From: a virus
Virus record (IMG/VR): IMGVR_UViG_3300020175_000072
Location: 1 to 20,519 of that record
Reading direction: 5' to 3' (one strand)
DNA length: 20,519 nucleotides
Part shown: in pieces, positions 7,055 through 15,310 of the stretch
Numbering within the stretch: position 1 is the first letter of the stretch
How the letters are laid out: each line of letters begins with the position of its first letter
The notes under the pieces: model-generated
Seen by the model: the letters and a program-made list of their open reading frames with translations, nothing else
What the model was told of the DNA's origin: nothing
Databases searched by the model: none
Translations under genes and position numbers: made by a program

Positions 7055-8224
7055 ATGCCAAGATTATCCATTTTTAAGCCTGAAAAGGGCAATGACTACA
7101 AGTTCTTCGATCGCAACATCAACGAGATGTTTCAGGTGGGCGGCACGGATCTACACCTACACAAATACCTAGGTCCATATGATCAGGGAGATACCAACAA
7201 GGACGGACCTGCATCACCTAGCCAGCCTAGAGTGACCGGAAGTGATCTAAACGAAACGACCATACAGGATTTGCTATTTTTAGAAAACAGAGACAGGAAG
7301 TATTCAAGCGACATCTATACTGTCAGGGGAATATACAATGTACAAGATGCAGATTTCAATCTATCACAGTTTGGCATGTTCTTACAGAACGACACATTAT
7401 TTTTGACTGTGCATCTAAATGATATAGTAGAGAGAATTGGCAGGAAACCAATGAGCGGTGATGTTATTGAATTCCCGCACATGAAAGAAGATTATTCATT
7501 AGATGAAAGTGTGCCAATAGCACTCAAAAGATATTACGTAGTTGAAGATGTAAACAGAGCGGCAGAAGGATTTTCGCAGACTTGGTGGCCGCACTTACTA
7601 AGATTAAAAATGAAAACTCTAGTAGACTCTCAAGAGTTCAGAGATGTAATTGGTGATGCAACAACAGAAGGATCTGTTGCCAGTTATATGAGTACATACA
7701 ACAGGGAAAAAACTATAAACGATCAAGTTGTGGCACAGGCAGAACAAGACGCACCAAAGGCAGGATTCAACTACAAACAATACTACGTTGCACCTATCGA
7801 TGAGAGGGGTAACATACGTACAGAAAATGTCAATACAGAAGAACAAAGGGCCAGTAGTGATAATACTGTTAATGCAACAATAGACACACCGGCAAGTTCA
7901 CATTATGGATTTTACCTAGACGGTGATGGTGTGGCACCCAACGGAAATCCTGCAGGGTTTGGTATAACATTTCCGACAACAGGCGTAGACACAGGTGACT
8001 ACTTCTTGAGGACAGATTTCTTACCGAACAGGTTGTTTAGATATGATGGAGCCAGATGGGTTAAAATTGAGGACAGTGTGAGAATAACTACAACTAACAA
8101 TGATTCTAGAGGAAACTACAAAACAGGTTTCGTCAACAATACTACTGAATCAACAATAAACGGATTAACAGTTACACAAAGACAGTCATTGACAGATGCT
8201 CTGAAACCAAAGGCTGACAATTAA
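7055..8224 (+). CDS. Virion structural protein of T4-like marine phages, neck/tail region
   Basis: The protein of 389 residues starts MPRLSIFKPEKGNDYKF and contains IQDLLFLENRDRKY, GIYNVQDADFNLSQFGMFLQ, GDVIEFPHMKEDY and YYVVEDVNRAAEGFSQTWWP. I recall this pattern from conserved structural proteins of marine T4-like phages. The segment SQFGMFLQND...GDVIEFP also resembles the SNFGMQVQDE...GDLIYFP part of T4 gp14, so a neck role is possible but not secure. After about residue 260 the sequence becomes a Thr/Asn/Gly-rich extension with a GDYFLRTDFLPN/LFRYDGARWVKI module like those in the sheath. I choose the ATG at 7055 over 7046 because 7046 overlaps the promoter box and the homologues I recall start with MPRL. 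The next gene begins 2 bases after the stop. Confidence 0.72.
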   Translation: MPRLSIFKPEKGNDYKFFDRNINEMFQVGGTDLHLHKYLGPYDQGDTNKDGPASPSQPRVTGSDLNETTIQDLLFLENRDRKYSSDIYTVRGIYNVQDADFNLSQFGMFLQNDTLFLTVHLNDIVERIGRKPMSGDVIEFPHMKEDYSLDESVPIALKRYYVVEDVNRAAEGFSQTWWPHLLRLKMKTLVDSQEFRDVIGDATTEGSVASYMSTYNREKTINDQVVAQAEQDAPKAGFNYKQYYVAPIDERGNIRTENVNTEEQRASSDNTVNATIDTPASSHYGFYLDGDGVAPNGNPAGFGITFPTTGVDTGDYFLRTDFLPNRLFRYDGARWVKIEDSVRITTTNNDSRGNYKTGFVNNTTESTINGLTVTQRQSLTDALKPKADN

Positions 8225-8226
8225 GA

Positions 8227-9669
8227 ATGCTACACTTTTACGAAGGACAGGTTAGGAAATTTTTAACTCAATTTATCAGGATTTTGAGTAATTTTTCTGT
8301 AGAGACAGGAAAAGCGAGTGATGGATCTGTGGCTCTGAGAGCAGTGCCTGTGGTGTACGGAGATCCAACAAGACAGGTTTCAAACATCATCAGGAACAAC
8401 AGTGAGAACGCATTGAACTATGCTCCCAAGATCGCTTGTTACGTGAGAGAATTGAACTATGACAGGGAAAGAATGCAGAATCCATATCATATAGAAAAAC
8501 AACATTTAAGGGAAAGAGATGTGGACAGTGATGGAAACTACACAAACCAACTGGGTGCAGGATACACCGTGGAGAAGGTCATGCCTTCGCCTTTTAGATT
8601 AGAAGTAACAGCGGACATTTTCTCATCTAACACTGATCAAAAACTTCAGATACTAGAACAGATACTGTATTTGTTCAACCCGGATTTCGAGATACAGAAA
8701 ACAGACAACTACATTGATTGGACCAGTTTAAGTTATATTGAGTTGGGAAACATCACATTTAGTTCGAGAACCATCCCAGTGGGTGCTGATACTGAAATTG
8801 ATGTAGCAACATTACAGTTTAGTATGCCAATATGGTTATCACCGCCGGTCAAAGTTAAGAAATTAGGTGTTGTTCAAAAGATTATAATGAGCATATATGA
8901 CGACGACGGAGGAATAGCAAAAGGTTTAATAGATGGAGAACTTACATCTAGAAGTTATATTACACCAAACAATTTTGGGTTATTAGTGACTGGGAATCAA
9001 TTAAGATTGCTTGGTTCGACAGGTACAAATGTCAAATCAGGAGGTGACGGATTCCAAACAGGTGCTAACGAACCCAACAACTTTGATCCTTTTGAGACCT
9101 TTGGTCCAGCGGTAAACTGGAAAGTGTTATTAGATCAGTACGGAAAAGTAACGAATGGTACATCACAGATAAGATTAACGCAACCAAATGGAAATGAAAT
9201 TATAGGCACCGTTGCGACTACTACGCTTGATGATACCATCTTATTGTACACAATCGATGGCGATACAATACCAAGCAATTCACTGACTGCCGTCAAGAAG
9301 ATAATAAATCCTGCAACATTTGATCCAGGTACGCCGGCAAATGGAGACAGATATTTGGTTATAAATGATGTAGGAGACAGCACAGCAAGTTTCCGAAGTG
9401 CCACTTGGGGTACACTTGTAGCAAGTGTTGGCGATATCATAGAATACAACAGTGCAACATCAAAATGGAACGTGGCCTTTGACGCTTCAAATCCAGACAG
9501 TACACAACATTATGTAACAAACTTGAACACGGGTATTCAGTACAGATTCAATGGCACTGAATGGGTAAAATCATACGAGGGCGTGTACACACAAGGTAAT
9601 TGGAGCATAGTGCTTGACGGCGGCGCAGACCCCGGTTACAACTCAAGCCTTGACGCTACCACTCCATAA
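8227..9669 (+). CDS. 15: gp15-like tail sheath completion/terminator protein with a C-terminal extension
   Basis: The first ~235 residues follow the plan of T4 gp15, which caps the tail and stabilises the sheath: EGQVRKFLTQFIRILSNF at the N-terminus, RAVPVVYGDP (compare RVPITYASKE), YAPKIACYVRELNYDRER (compare LPRINLHLVDFSYNAP), MPSPFRLEVTADIFSS and ILEQILYLFNPDFE (compare IVEQILPYFQPHFN), then SMPIWLSPP. The protein is 480 residues against 272 in T4; the rest is a Thr/Asn/Gly-rich tail with GDRYLVIND, GDIIEYNSATSKWN and GIQYRFNGTEWVK modules related to those in gp18 and the upstream gene. It starts 2 bases after the previous stop with only a weak AAAGG upstream, which suggests translational coupling. 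Another gp15 homologue could exist elsewhere in the genome. Confidence 0.7.
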   Translation: MLHFYEGQVRKFLTQFIRILSNFSVETGKASDGSVALRAVPVVYGDPTRQVSNIIRNNSENALNYAPKIACYVRELNYDRERMQNPYHIEKQHLRERDVDSDGNYTNQLGAGYTVEKVMPSPFRLEVTADIFSSNTDQKLQILEQILYLFNPDFEIQKTDNYIDWTSLSYIELGNITFSSRTIPVGADTEIDVATLQFSMPIWLSPPVKVKKLGVVQKIIMSIYDDDGGIAKGLIDGELTSRSYITPNNFGLLVTGNQLRLLGSTGTNVKSGGDGFQTGANEPNNFDPFETFGPAVNWKVLLDQYGKVTNGTSQIRLTQPNGNEIIGTVATTTLDDTILLYTIDGDTIPSNSLTAVKKIINPATFDPGTPANGDRYLVINDVGDSTASFRSATWGTLVASVGDIIEYNSATSKWNVAFDASNPDSTQHYVTNLNTGIQYRFNGTEWVKSYEGVYTQGNWSIVLDGGADPGYNSSLDATTP

Positions 9670-9679
9670 TTGTTATAAT
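9650..9679 (+). promoter_or_regulatory. Sigma70-type promoter for the Nudix gene
   Basis: TTGACG at 9650-9655, an 18-bp spacer and a perfect TATAAT at 9674-9679. The -35 lies inside the end of the gp15-like gene. A standard start 6-7 nt downstream falls on the ATG at 9685, again giving a leaderless transcript. Confidence 0.7.
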
Positions 9680-9684
9680 AACTT

Positions 9685-10113
9685 ATGAAAGATAACATTG
9701 TCTGTTCGGGTGCCCTGTTTTATGCAACCAGTACCAAACGTTTCCTATTCTTACAGAGGACTGACCGGAAGACACAAGGAATGTGGGGTTTGGTAGGTGG
9801 TAAAAGTAAATTCACGGAGAGTGCATTTGAAGGACTCAAACGTGAGATAGAAGAAGAGACAGGAAATGTACCTAAGTTCAAAAAAGTTATACCTCTGGAG
9901 ATGTTCACATCAAACGATCAGAAGTTTTTCTTCCACACATATCTAGTGGCCATAGATGCAGAATTCATACCTAAGTTGAACGAAGAACATTCAGGATATT
10001 GTTGGACTGCGTTTGAATGCTGGCCAAAAAATCTACACATGGGCCTTAAAAATACTTTGAACAATAAAAGTATTAAAGGAAAACTACAAACTATTTTGGA
10101 TCTTATAGTCTAA
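9685..10113 (+). CDS. Nudix hydrolase
   Basis: Nudix enzymes hydrolyse nucleoside diphosphates linked to another moiety. The Nudix box is visible: G39, five residues, E45, seven residues, then REIEEETG at 53-60, with E57 and E58 as metal ligands. The residue after the final Gly is Asn rather than the usual aliphatic one, a small departure. Upstream are the usual first strands (FLFLQRTDR) and MWGLVGGK. The substrate cannot be read from the sequence. Length is 142 residues. There is no Shine-Dalgarno; a sigma70-type promoter places +1 at the ATG. It closes the plus-strand run and is followed immediately by a terminator. Confidence 0.88.
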   Translation: MKDNIVCSGALFYATSTKRFLFLQRTDRKTQGMWGLVGGKSKFTESAFEGLKREIEEETGNVPKFKKVIPLEMFTSNDQKFFFHTYLVAIDAEFIPKLNEEHSGYCWTAFECWPKNLHMGLKNTLNNKSIKGKLQTILDLIV

Positions 10114-10114
10114 A

Positions 10115-10140
10115 AAAAAGGCGACCGAAGCCGCCTTTTT
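10115..10140. terminator. Bidirectional terminator between convergent genes
   Basis: The stem-loop lies between the Nudix stop (+) and the stop of the 678-aa fibre gene (-). On the minus strand it reads GGCGGC-TTCG-GTCGCC flanked by A and T runs: a C(UUCG)G tetraloop with one G-U wobble. The plus-strand version has an A-C mismatch at that position and a CGAA loop, so it should still work on the plus strand but less strongly. Confidence 0.85.
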
Positions 10141-10168
10141 GTGTTCTACTAAAAAGTATAGTTATTTA

Positions 10169-12205
10169 CTAGTGACTAACTCTGACCGCCGCTAATACTG
10201 ATCCTTGACCAGCAGTAGTTTTGCTTGTAAGAGCTCTACCAATCACGTTGAATGCTGTGCATTCTGATTTTTGAGCCACTTTAGCATAACCTGGCACTGA
10301 TGCAGATACTAGTCTGTCACCTTTGTTCACTGTACCGATAACTTTTACGTCTACCCTTCCTGTCATTGCTACAAACGGGTGTGAATCATCTGATCCTGCA
10401 CCTGCGTTCATTTTGAATGCCGCTTGGTGTTCACCAGATATAACACCAAACACTTCGTCTGATGCTTCTTCGTTTACCTGTGTGATCTCTTCTGCGCCAC
10501 CTAATGCAACAACTGTTCCTGGTGCGTATACTGAGTCAGATGCGAATCTTTCCGCTACGTCAGAATACTGTGCCGCTGATGCTGTACCTGTTAAGGTACC
10601 TATAAATCCAGTAGCGGTTATTTTACCTGTGCTTGGATTGTATGTGCATGTACCATCTGATTCAAGTCCAAGGTTACCACCGTCTAAGTCTCCACCTGCA
10701 ACAAATACAACTGGATTGTTTTCATTAGTACTTTCGTTGTCTGTAATTGTGACTGTTGTTGCTACTGTGGCCACGTCAGCCGTACCTGTTACGTTACCTG
10801 TCAAAGCACCAGCAAATCCTGTTGCAGTAAGCACTCCCGAACTACTGTTGAAAGTCAAGTTGGTTCCTGTTTTAGGAGGTAAATCTCCAGTGGCCGCTGT
10901 AACAAAAAGTACGTTACAACTTGTATCACTGCTTTCGTCTGCGGCTGTAACTGCCGTTGCCACGTCAGCCGTACCTGTTACGTCACCTGTTACGTTACCT
11001 TCTAGGTTCGCTAAAAGTGTACCTGTTGATACTGTTATACCACCCGACTTGTCAGCCGCTGTTGAAGTTGTTAAACCCATTGCGAATTTGTCTGCTGACT
11101 CATCAAAGATGATTGCCGCGTTGTTACCTGTTGAACCCCTCTCGATGATGATACCTGCATCATTGTGTGATGCTGATATACCTGTGTTAAGTTCAATCAA
11201 GTTATCTGCGATAGTTGTGTTTACTGAACTAACTGTTGTTGTTGAACCGTTTACAGTCAAGTTACCTGTTAATACAAGGTTACCACCAATTGTTGCGTTG
11301 TTAGTAATTGCCGTGTTGCCTGTTGCTGTAAGATTCAACACACCTGAAGAAGCGATTGTTAAGTCTGTGCCGTCACCTTCGATCTTCTCACCATCGTTAC
11401 CAAAAGTCATACCAATGTTTGCTGGTACGTTGATGTCTCCACCTGATCCAACTGATATTGAAAGGTCAGTTCCATCTGATTCTATCTTCTCTGCACCATC
11501 GGCAAACGCTAGACCAATGTTGACCGGTAATACTACGTCTGATGTTGCTGTAAGATTGATCTTTGCTCCAGAACTGATTGTTAGGTCCGTGTCATTAGAT
11601 TCTATCTTCTCACTTCCATTGGCATCAAATACTAAACCTATGTTTTGTGGAATGTGTACGTCTGATGTCGCTGTAAGATTGATCTTTGCTCCAGAATTGA
11701 TTGTAAGGTCTGTGTCATCTGATTCAATTTTTTCACTTCCGTTGGCATCAAATACTAAACCTATGTTTTGTGGAATGTGTACGTCAGTTCCTGCTGTAAG
11801 ATTAATTTTGGCACCTGATGTCACTGTAAGGTCTGTGTTGTCACCTTCAATCTTCTCACCTGTACCAAATGTTACACCTACGTTAGCCGGTACTACTACG
11901 TCAGTTCCTGCTGTAAGGTTGATTGCACCCGATGCCGTGACTGTAGTCGTCGCCGCCGTCTGGCTCAATACTGCGCCGCCGTCTGCTGTGTTAGTGATTG
12001 TTCCGTTCGAACCTGTGTCTGCTACTGCGACACTAGTGTTAAGGACTGTAATATTTGCCTTGTCGTCTACGTATTTCTTGTTGGCCACGTCACCGTCTGC
12101 ACTTGGTGCCGCTGTGGCTAGACCTGTGATGGTGTTAGCACTTGCTGATATCGTGATATTTTCAACTTCTAATCCGTTGTTTACTCTAAAGTTTCTTGTT
12201 GTCAT
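10169..12205 (-). CDS. Fibre-like structural protein with beta repeats and a C-terminal domain
   Basis: Residues 91-295 are tandem units carrying SGAKINLTA, IPQNIGLVFDA and EKIES-x-DTDLT with a period of about 41 residues; this fits a repetitive beta fold of a trimeric fibre. The middle is Thr/Gly-rich with GNVTGTADVAT (about 403-413) and GFAGALTGNVTGTADV (454-469). The C-terminal ~135 residues (AQYSDVAERFASDSVYAPGT to LAAVRVSH) form a distinct domain I recall from marine phage fibre proteins; it may fold or trim the fibre, but no catalytic residues are assigned. The ATG has GGGAGAT upstream and a CATAAATA box 37 nt away. It is the last gene of the minus-strand fibre block. The exact appendage is unknown. 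Confidence 0.7.
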   Translation of the reverse strand: MTTRNFRVNNGLEVENITISASANTITGLATAAPSADGDVANKKYVDDKANITVLNTSVAVADTGSNGTITNTADGGAVLSQTAATTTVTASGAINLTAGTDVVVPANVGVTFGTGEKIEGDNTDLTVTSGAKINLTAGTDVHIPQNIGLVFDANGSEKIESDDTDLTINSGAKINLTATSDVHIPQNIGLVFDANGSEKIESNDTDLTISSGAKINLTATSDVVLPVNIGLAFADGAEKIESDGTDLSISVGSGGDINVPANIGMTFGNDGEKIEGDGTDLTIASSGVLNLTATGNTAITNNATIGGNLVLTGNLTVNGSTTTVSSVNTTIADNLIELNTGISASHNDAGIIIERGSTGNNAAIIFDESADKFAMGLTTSTAADKSGGITVSTGTLLANLEGNVTGDVTGTADVATAVTAADESSDTSCNVLFVTAATGDLPPKTGTNLTFNSSSGVLTATGFAGALTGNVTGTADVATVATTVTITDNESTNENNPVVFVAGGDLDGGNLGLESDGTCTYNPSTGKITATGFIGTLTGTASAAQYSDVAERFASDSVYAPGTVVALGGAEEITQVNEEASDEVFGVISGEHQAAFKMNAGAGSDDSHPFVAMTGRVDVKVIGTVNKGDRLVSASVPGYAKVAQKSECTAFNVIGRALTSKTTAGQGSVLAAVRVSH
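11320..11935 (-). repeat. In-gene tandem repeats of about 123 bp
   Basis: These encode five to six units of about 41 residues. The two central copies, around 11560-11680 and 11683-11803, are nearly identical in DNA (shared segments such as GGCATCAAATACTAAACC on the plus strand), while outer copies have diverged. This points to a recent unit duplication within the fibre gene. Confidence 0.8.
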
Positions 12206-12242
12206 GGTTCCATATCTCCCGCATGATTGTTAATTTAAACTG

Positions 12243-12250
12243 TATTTATG
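12243..12250 (-). promoter_or_regulatory. Late-type box CATAAATA for the 678-aa fibre gene
   Basis: The minus strand reads CATAAATA, one base from consensus. The predicted +1 near 12237 gives a leader of about 32 nt containing a GGGAGAT Shine-Dalgarno. It lies just beyond the stop of the upstream 988-aa gene. Confidence 0.6.
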
Positions 12251-12264
12251 CTGTTTTGGTAATA

Positions 12265-15231
12265 TTATTCTGCTAGACAGTTGATTCTGTACGCATTAAC
12301 CGTTGTAGATCCACCCGATGTTGATGCCACGCTCAATTGTAGACTATTGTCAGCATCTGACTTGAATGCCGCTGTAAAAGATAATTGTGAAGTTCCTTTT
12401 GTTGAAACAAATGGACCCTGTGATACCGAGGCCTCTCCTGGTGCACCTGCACAGTAAACTTCTTGCACACTAAAAGCACCTTCTGTGGAATTTCCTCCGA
12501 CCACGTAGTAAACTGCGGCTGTGGCATCATCCAGATCGAAGTCGTCTAACGCTGTGGCACTCGAACTGACAGTTGTTGCTCCTATGATTTTTTGATTGGC
12601 ATTTTCCACTGCTGTCATGGAGTCTGCTAATAAAGTTTTATGTATCTTTAGTGACAAGTTTGGTTCGTTACCTGCCGCTGAAACCACAACGTTGCTTCCG
12701 CTTATGGCCGCTGACAAAACAATCGCATCATGATTGCCGGAGTTGACGTTACCATACTGTGTTATAAATGCATTGGTTCCATTGTGTACAACCAACGCTT
12801 CTACGACACCTGTTTCGGTTTTACTGTCGTTGTCTACTAATATCAAGTATTTTGCCGCTCTGAATGATGCATGGGCAAACGTGTCTATGCTTTCCGAAGC
12901 GGAGTCAACGTCGGTATTTGCAGTTGTGACAGTGACACCTGATGTAGCGTTAGATGTGTTCGCTGTTGATAATGGAATTTTATAATAACTTAACTTAGAA
13001 TCTGCACTTGGTGCCGTTACTTTCACCCTCACCTGGGCACTTGATATATCAGCCGTTGTGGGGGGTAGTGAATTGTCAGACCCTGATGCACCTCCCCTAG
13101 GTGCACCTATGAATGCATCCGTGTTGTTGTGTGCGACAGTGAATATTGACGCACTAGAATGGTCATTGGTCAAATCACTTAACGCAACAAAGTAAAAAGC
13201 CGCGTCAGCACTTGTGGCCTGGAAGTAATCGATAGTTCTTGCAGAACTACCCACTGATTTGTTATTTTTAACCACTGCCCTTGTATCATCTGATGCGGTT
13301 GCTGTGCTTGAAGCAAAACTTAATGTTCCTGAACCATCAGTCTTGAGCACATCTCCATCACTTCCATCTGTAGTAGGTAATGTAAATGTGACGCCACCAG
13401 ATACAACTTTTACTGCTCCTGTGCCGTTTGCTTTAAGTTCTAAAGGTGAATTTGATTCGTTGGTTGATACCGTGTTGTCTGTTATTGTTACGCCATCTAC
13501 CTGCACAGATGTTAGATTTGTCAGTGCTGTGTCTAGTGCCACAGTGATCGTGTTACCGGAGCCACTTGTTGAGATGTTTGCTCCCCCGGAAACTTGTAGA
13601 GTTTCACTGTCGAGGTCTATGCTTAGTGCTGTTGAATCATCAGTGGCGAAATCTAGATCCTGTGCGGTGACCTGCGAATCCACGTATGTCTTGATTGCCT
13701 TGGCCGATGCCAGGGTGTCATCAGAGCCAGAAACACTTGTTAAGTCTGTGTCTAATACTCCTGATTTTAAATCTGCCACATCGATATTTGAAATACTATT
13801 TCCTGTTCCTTCAACGTCGAATGTTTTGTTTGTAAATGTTAAAGTGTCAGATGCTATGTTGGCATCTTGTGTGTCTACATATGCTTTGATTGACTGTTGA
13901 GTAGCCAGTGCGTTTGCACTATCTGAACCCATGGCATCTTCATCGAGTATAGAAGTGATTGATGTGGTATTGCTTATAGTGAACCCTGCACCAACGTCTA
14001 ATGCACCGTCAACGTTTAGTGCATCGTCGATTCTTACTGCTGTTGAATCCGAAGATGAAATATTGTTTGTAACTAATGCTGTTGATGTAACAGATGACAG
14101 GCCTGATAGGCTGGTATCTAATGCTATTGTGATCGTATTGGCAGAACCACTTGTTGAAATGTTTGCTCCACCCGAAACTTGTAAACTTTCACTATCCAGG
14201 TCTATGCTCAATGCTGTTGAATCGTCTGTAGCAAAGTCTAAGTCAGATGCTGTTACCTGTGCATCCACATATGTTTTAATTGCTTTGGCAGATGCAATGG
14301 TGTTGTCTGATGCTGAAACACTTGATAGGTCTGTGTCTAAGACACCAGAAGCAAAGTCTGCCACTTCTAAATTTGTAATACTGTTTCCTGTGCCATTGGC
14401 ATCTATGGTTTTGTTTGTAAATGTATCTGTTGTTGCTTTACCTACTAGTGTGTCAGTTGCCGCTGGCAGTGTGACTGTTACGTCTGCCGTTGACGCTGGA
14501 CCAAGTAAAGTTACACCGTTGGTTCCGTTGTCTGTACCTTCTAAGAATTTAATTTGTCCACCAGCACTGTTACTGCCAGCACCTATAACAAGACTGTGTC
14601 CTGTTGCTGTCGTGGTGGTTGCCGCAACTGTTGTAATTCTGTCCGTGCCATCAACTTCTATTGTTACATTTCCTGTGCCTGAGTCAACAACTGTTACATT
14701 GCTGTCACCTGTTGATATTGATGTGGTGCTTACTGCTGATACCTCGCTGTCAACATAAGCCTTGATAGATTGTTGTGTGGCTAGTGATGTTGCACTATCA
14801 GAGGACATATTGTCCTCATCTAAAATTGTTGTTACAGTAGATCCACTTGAACCTATTTTAAGATTTTCAAGGTTTACAGTTCCTGTTCCTGATGCATTAA
14901 TTTTGAAGTCATCGTTGCTTCTGTTGGTAGAGATAGCGTTGTCACTTATAGTGATATCATTTAATATTATACCGCCCGTTCCTGATGTTCGTAAGTTTAG
15001 GTCAGCGTTGGATGGAGCAACTAGGTTGGTTATAGATAGGTCACCCTCTCCACTGAATTCTAATCCGTTCCCGGCCGCATTTACTTTGAGTACCTGTCCT
15101 GCTGATCCAATCGATGCTAGGCCCGTTCCGCCATTTGCTACGGGAACCGTTTCACCTGTTTGGAATTCCGCCATTCCAGTGGCCACATTAGATTCGTTAA
15201 AGACTACTCGTACCGGTGTTTTATCTGCCAT
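12265..15231 (-). CDS. Large fibre-like structural protein with internal duplication
   Basis: The 988-residue protein starts MADKTPVRVVFNESNVATGM and continues into a VANGGTGLASIG segment common in phage tail fibres. Two related blocks, residues about 271-385 and 466-580, share FTNKT, GVLDTDL, ASAKAIKTYVD, DLDFATDDSTALSIDLDS and QVSGGANISTSGS; they are spaced 195 residues apart. Two further ILDED...LATQQSIKAYVD stretches (starting near 136 and 438) mark extra repeats. The C-terminal third (from about residue 650) is less repetitive and may hold globular domains; residues RINCLAE end it. There is almost no cysteine, as expected for an extracellular fibre. It is preceded by a late-type box about 63 nt upstream. 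Function as a tail or head fibre is inferred. Confidence 0.7.
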   Translation of the reverse strand: MADKTPVRVVFNESNVATGMAEFQTGETVPVANGGTGLASIGSAGQVLKVNAAGNGLEFSGEGDLSITNLVAPSNADLNLRTSGTGGIILNDITISDNAISTNRSNDDFKINASGTGTVNLENLKIGSSGSTVTTILDEDNMSSDSATSLATQQSIKAYVDSEVSAVSTTSISTGDSNVTVVDSGTGNVTIEVDGTDRITTVAATTTTATGHSLVIGAGSNSAGGQIKFLEGTDNGTNGVTLLGPASTADVTVTLPAATDTLVGKATTDTFTNKTIDANGTGNSITNLEVADFASGVLDTDLSSVSASDNTIASAKAIKTYVDAQVTASDLDFATDDSTALSIDLDSESLQVSGGANISTSGSANTITIALDTSLSGLSSVTSTALVTNNISSSDSTAVRIDDALNVDGALDVGAGFTISNTTSITSILDEDAMGSDSANALATQQSIKAYVDTQDANIASDTLTFTNKTFDVEGTGNSISNIDVADLKSGVLDTDLTSVSGSDDTLASAKAIKTYVDSQVTAQDLDFATDDSTALSIDLDSETLQVSGGANISTSGSGNTITVALDTALTNLTSVQVDGVTITDNTVSTNESNSPLELKANGTGAVKVVSGGVTFTLPTTDGSDGDVLKTDGSGTLSFASSTATASDDTRAVVKNNKSVGSSARTIDYFQATSADAAFYFVALSDLTNDHSSASIFTVAHNNTDAFIGAPRGGASGSDNSLPPTTADISSAQVRVKVTAPSADSKLSYYKIPLSTANTSNATSGVTVTTANTDVDSASESIDTFAHASFRAAKYLILVDNDSKTETGVVEALVVHNGTNAFITQYGNVNSGNHDAIVLSAAISGSNVVVSAAGNEPNLSLKIHKTLLADSMTAVENANQKIIGATTVSSSATALDDFDLDDATAAVYYVVGGNSTEGAFSVQEVYCAGAPGEASVSQGPFVSTKGTSQLSFTAAFKSDADNSLQLSVASTSGGSTTVNAYRINCLAE
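13492..13836 (-). repeat. Duplicated fibre block, copy 2
   Basis: This copy encodes residues about 466-580 of the 988-aa protein. It is the counterpart of 14077-14421, offset by 585 bp, with many third-position differences but nearly the same protein, which indicates an older duplication kept under selection. Confidence 0.75.
14077..14421 (-). repeat. Duplicated fibre block, copy 1
   Basis: This copy encodes residues about 271-385 of the 988-aa protein, with the same order of motifs (FTNKT, GVLDTDL, KAIKTYVD, DFATDDSTALSIDLDS) as the copy at 13492-13836. Confidence 0.75.
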
Positions 15232-15293
15232 ATTGTTCTCGTTCTGTCCCCGGCCTTATTGCACCCACCGGATGGATATCCTATCAACAACTG

Positions 15294-15301
15294 TATTTAT
15301 T
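15294..15301 (-). promoter_or_regulatory. Late-type box AATAAATA for the 988-aa fibre gene
   Basis: It lies between the 254-aa and 988-aa fibre genes. The predicted +1 near 15288 gives a leader of about 57 nt. The Shine-Dalgarno of the downstream gene is weak (GAGAAC). Confidence 0.55.
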
Positions 15302-15310
15302 GTGTGTATT

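Noticed and set aside
7029-7092. Longer N-terminus of the gp13-like protein starting at 7092
   Set aside because: The extra residues (MPFSGLKMDNLG...) are not like the family, overlap the divergent gene, and include the TATAAATA box and its expected start point.
10163-10170. AGTAAATA box on the minus strand
   Set aside because: It sits at the stop codon of the 678-aa gene and would only transcribe into the terminator and the antisense of the Nudix gene.
11320-11935. Regularly spaced repeats that could suggest a CRISPR array
   Set aside because: Unit length is about 123 bp, copies are contiguous without unique spacers, and they are in frame in a fibre gene.
10323-12233. 636-codon open frame on the plus strand opposite the 678-aa fibre gene
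   Set aside because: It is a composition shadow: the repetitive Thr/Gly/Asp-rich fibre code leaves the antisense frame open. Its translation is Pro/Val/Ser-rich with no domain, and the minus frame has a promoter, Shine-Dalgarno and recognised repeats.
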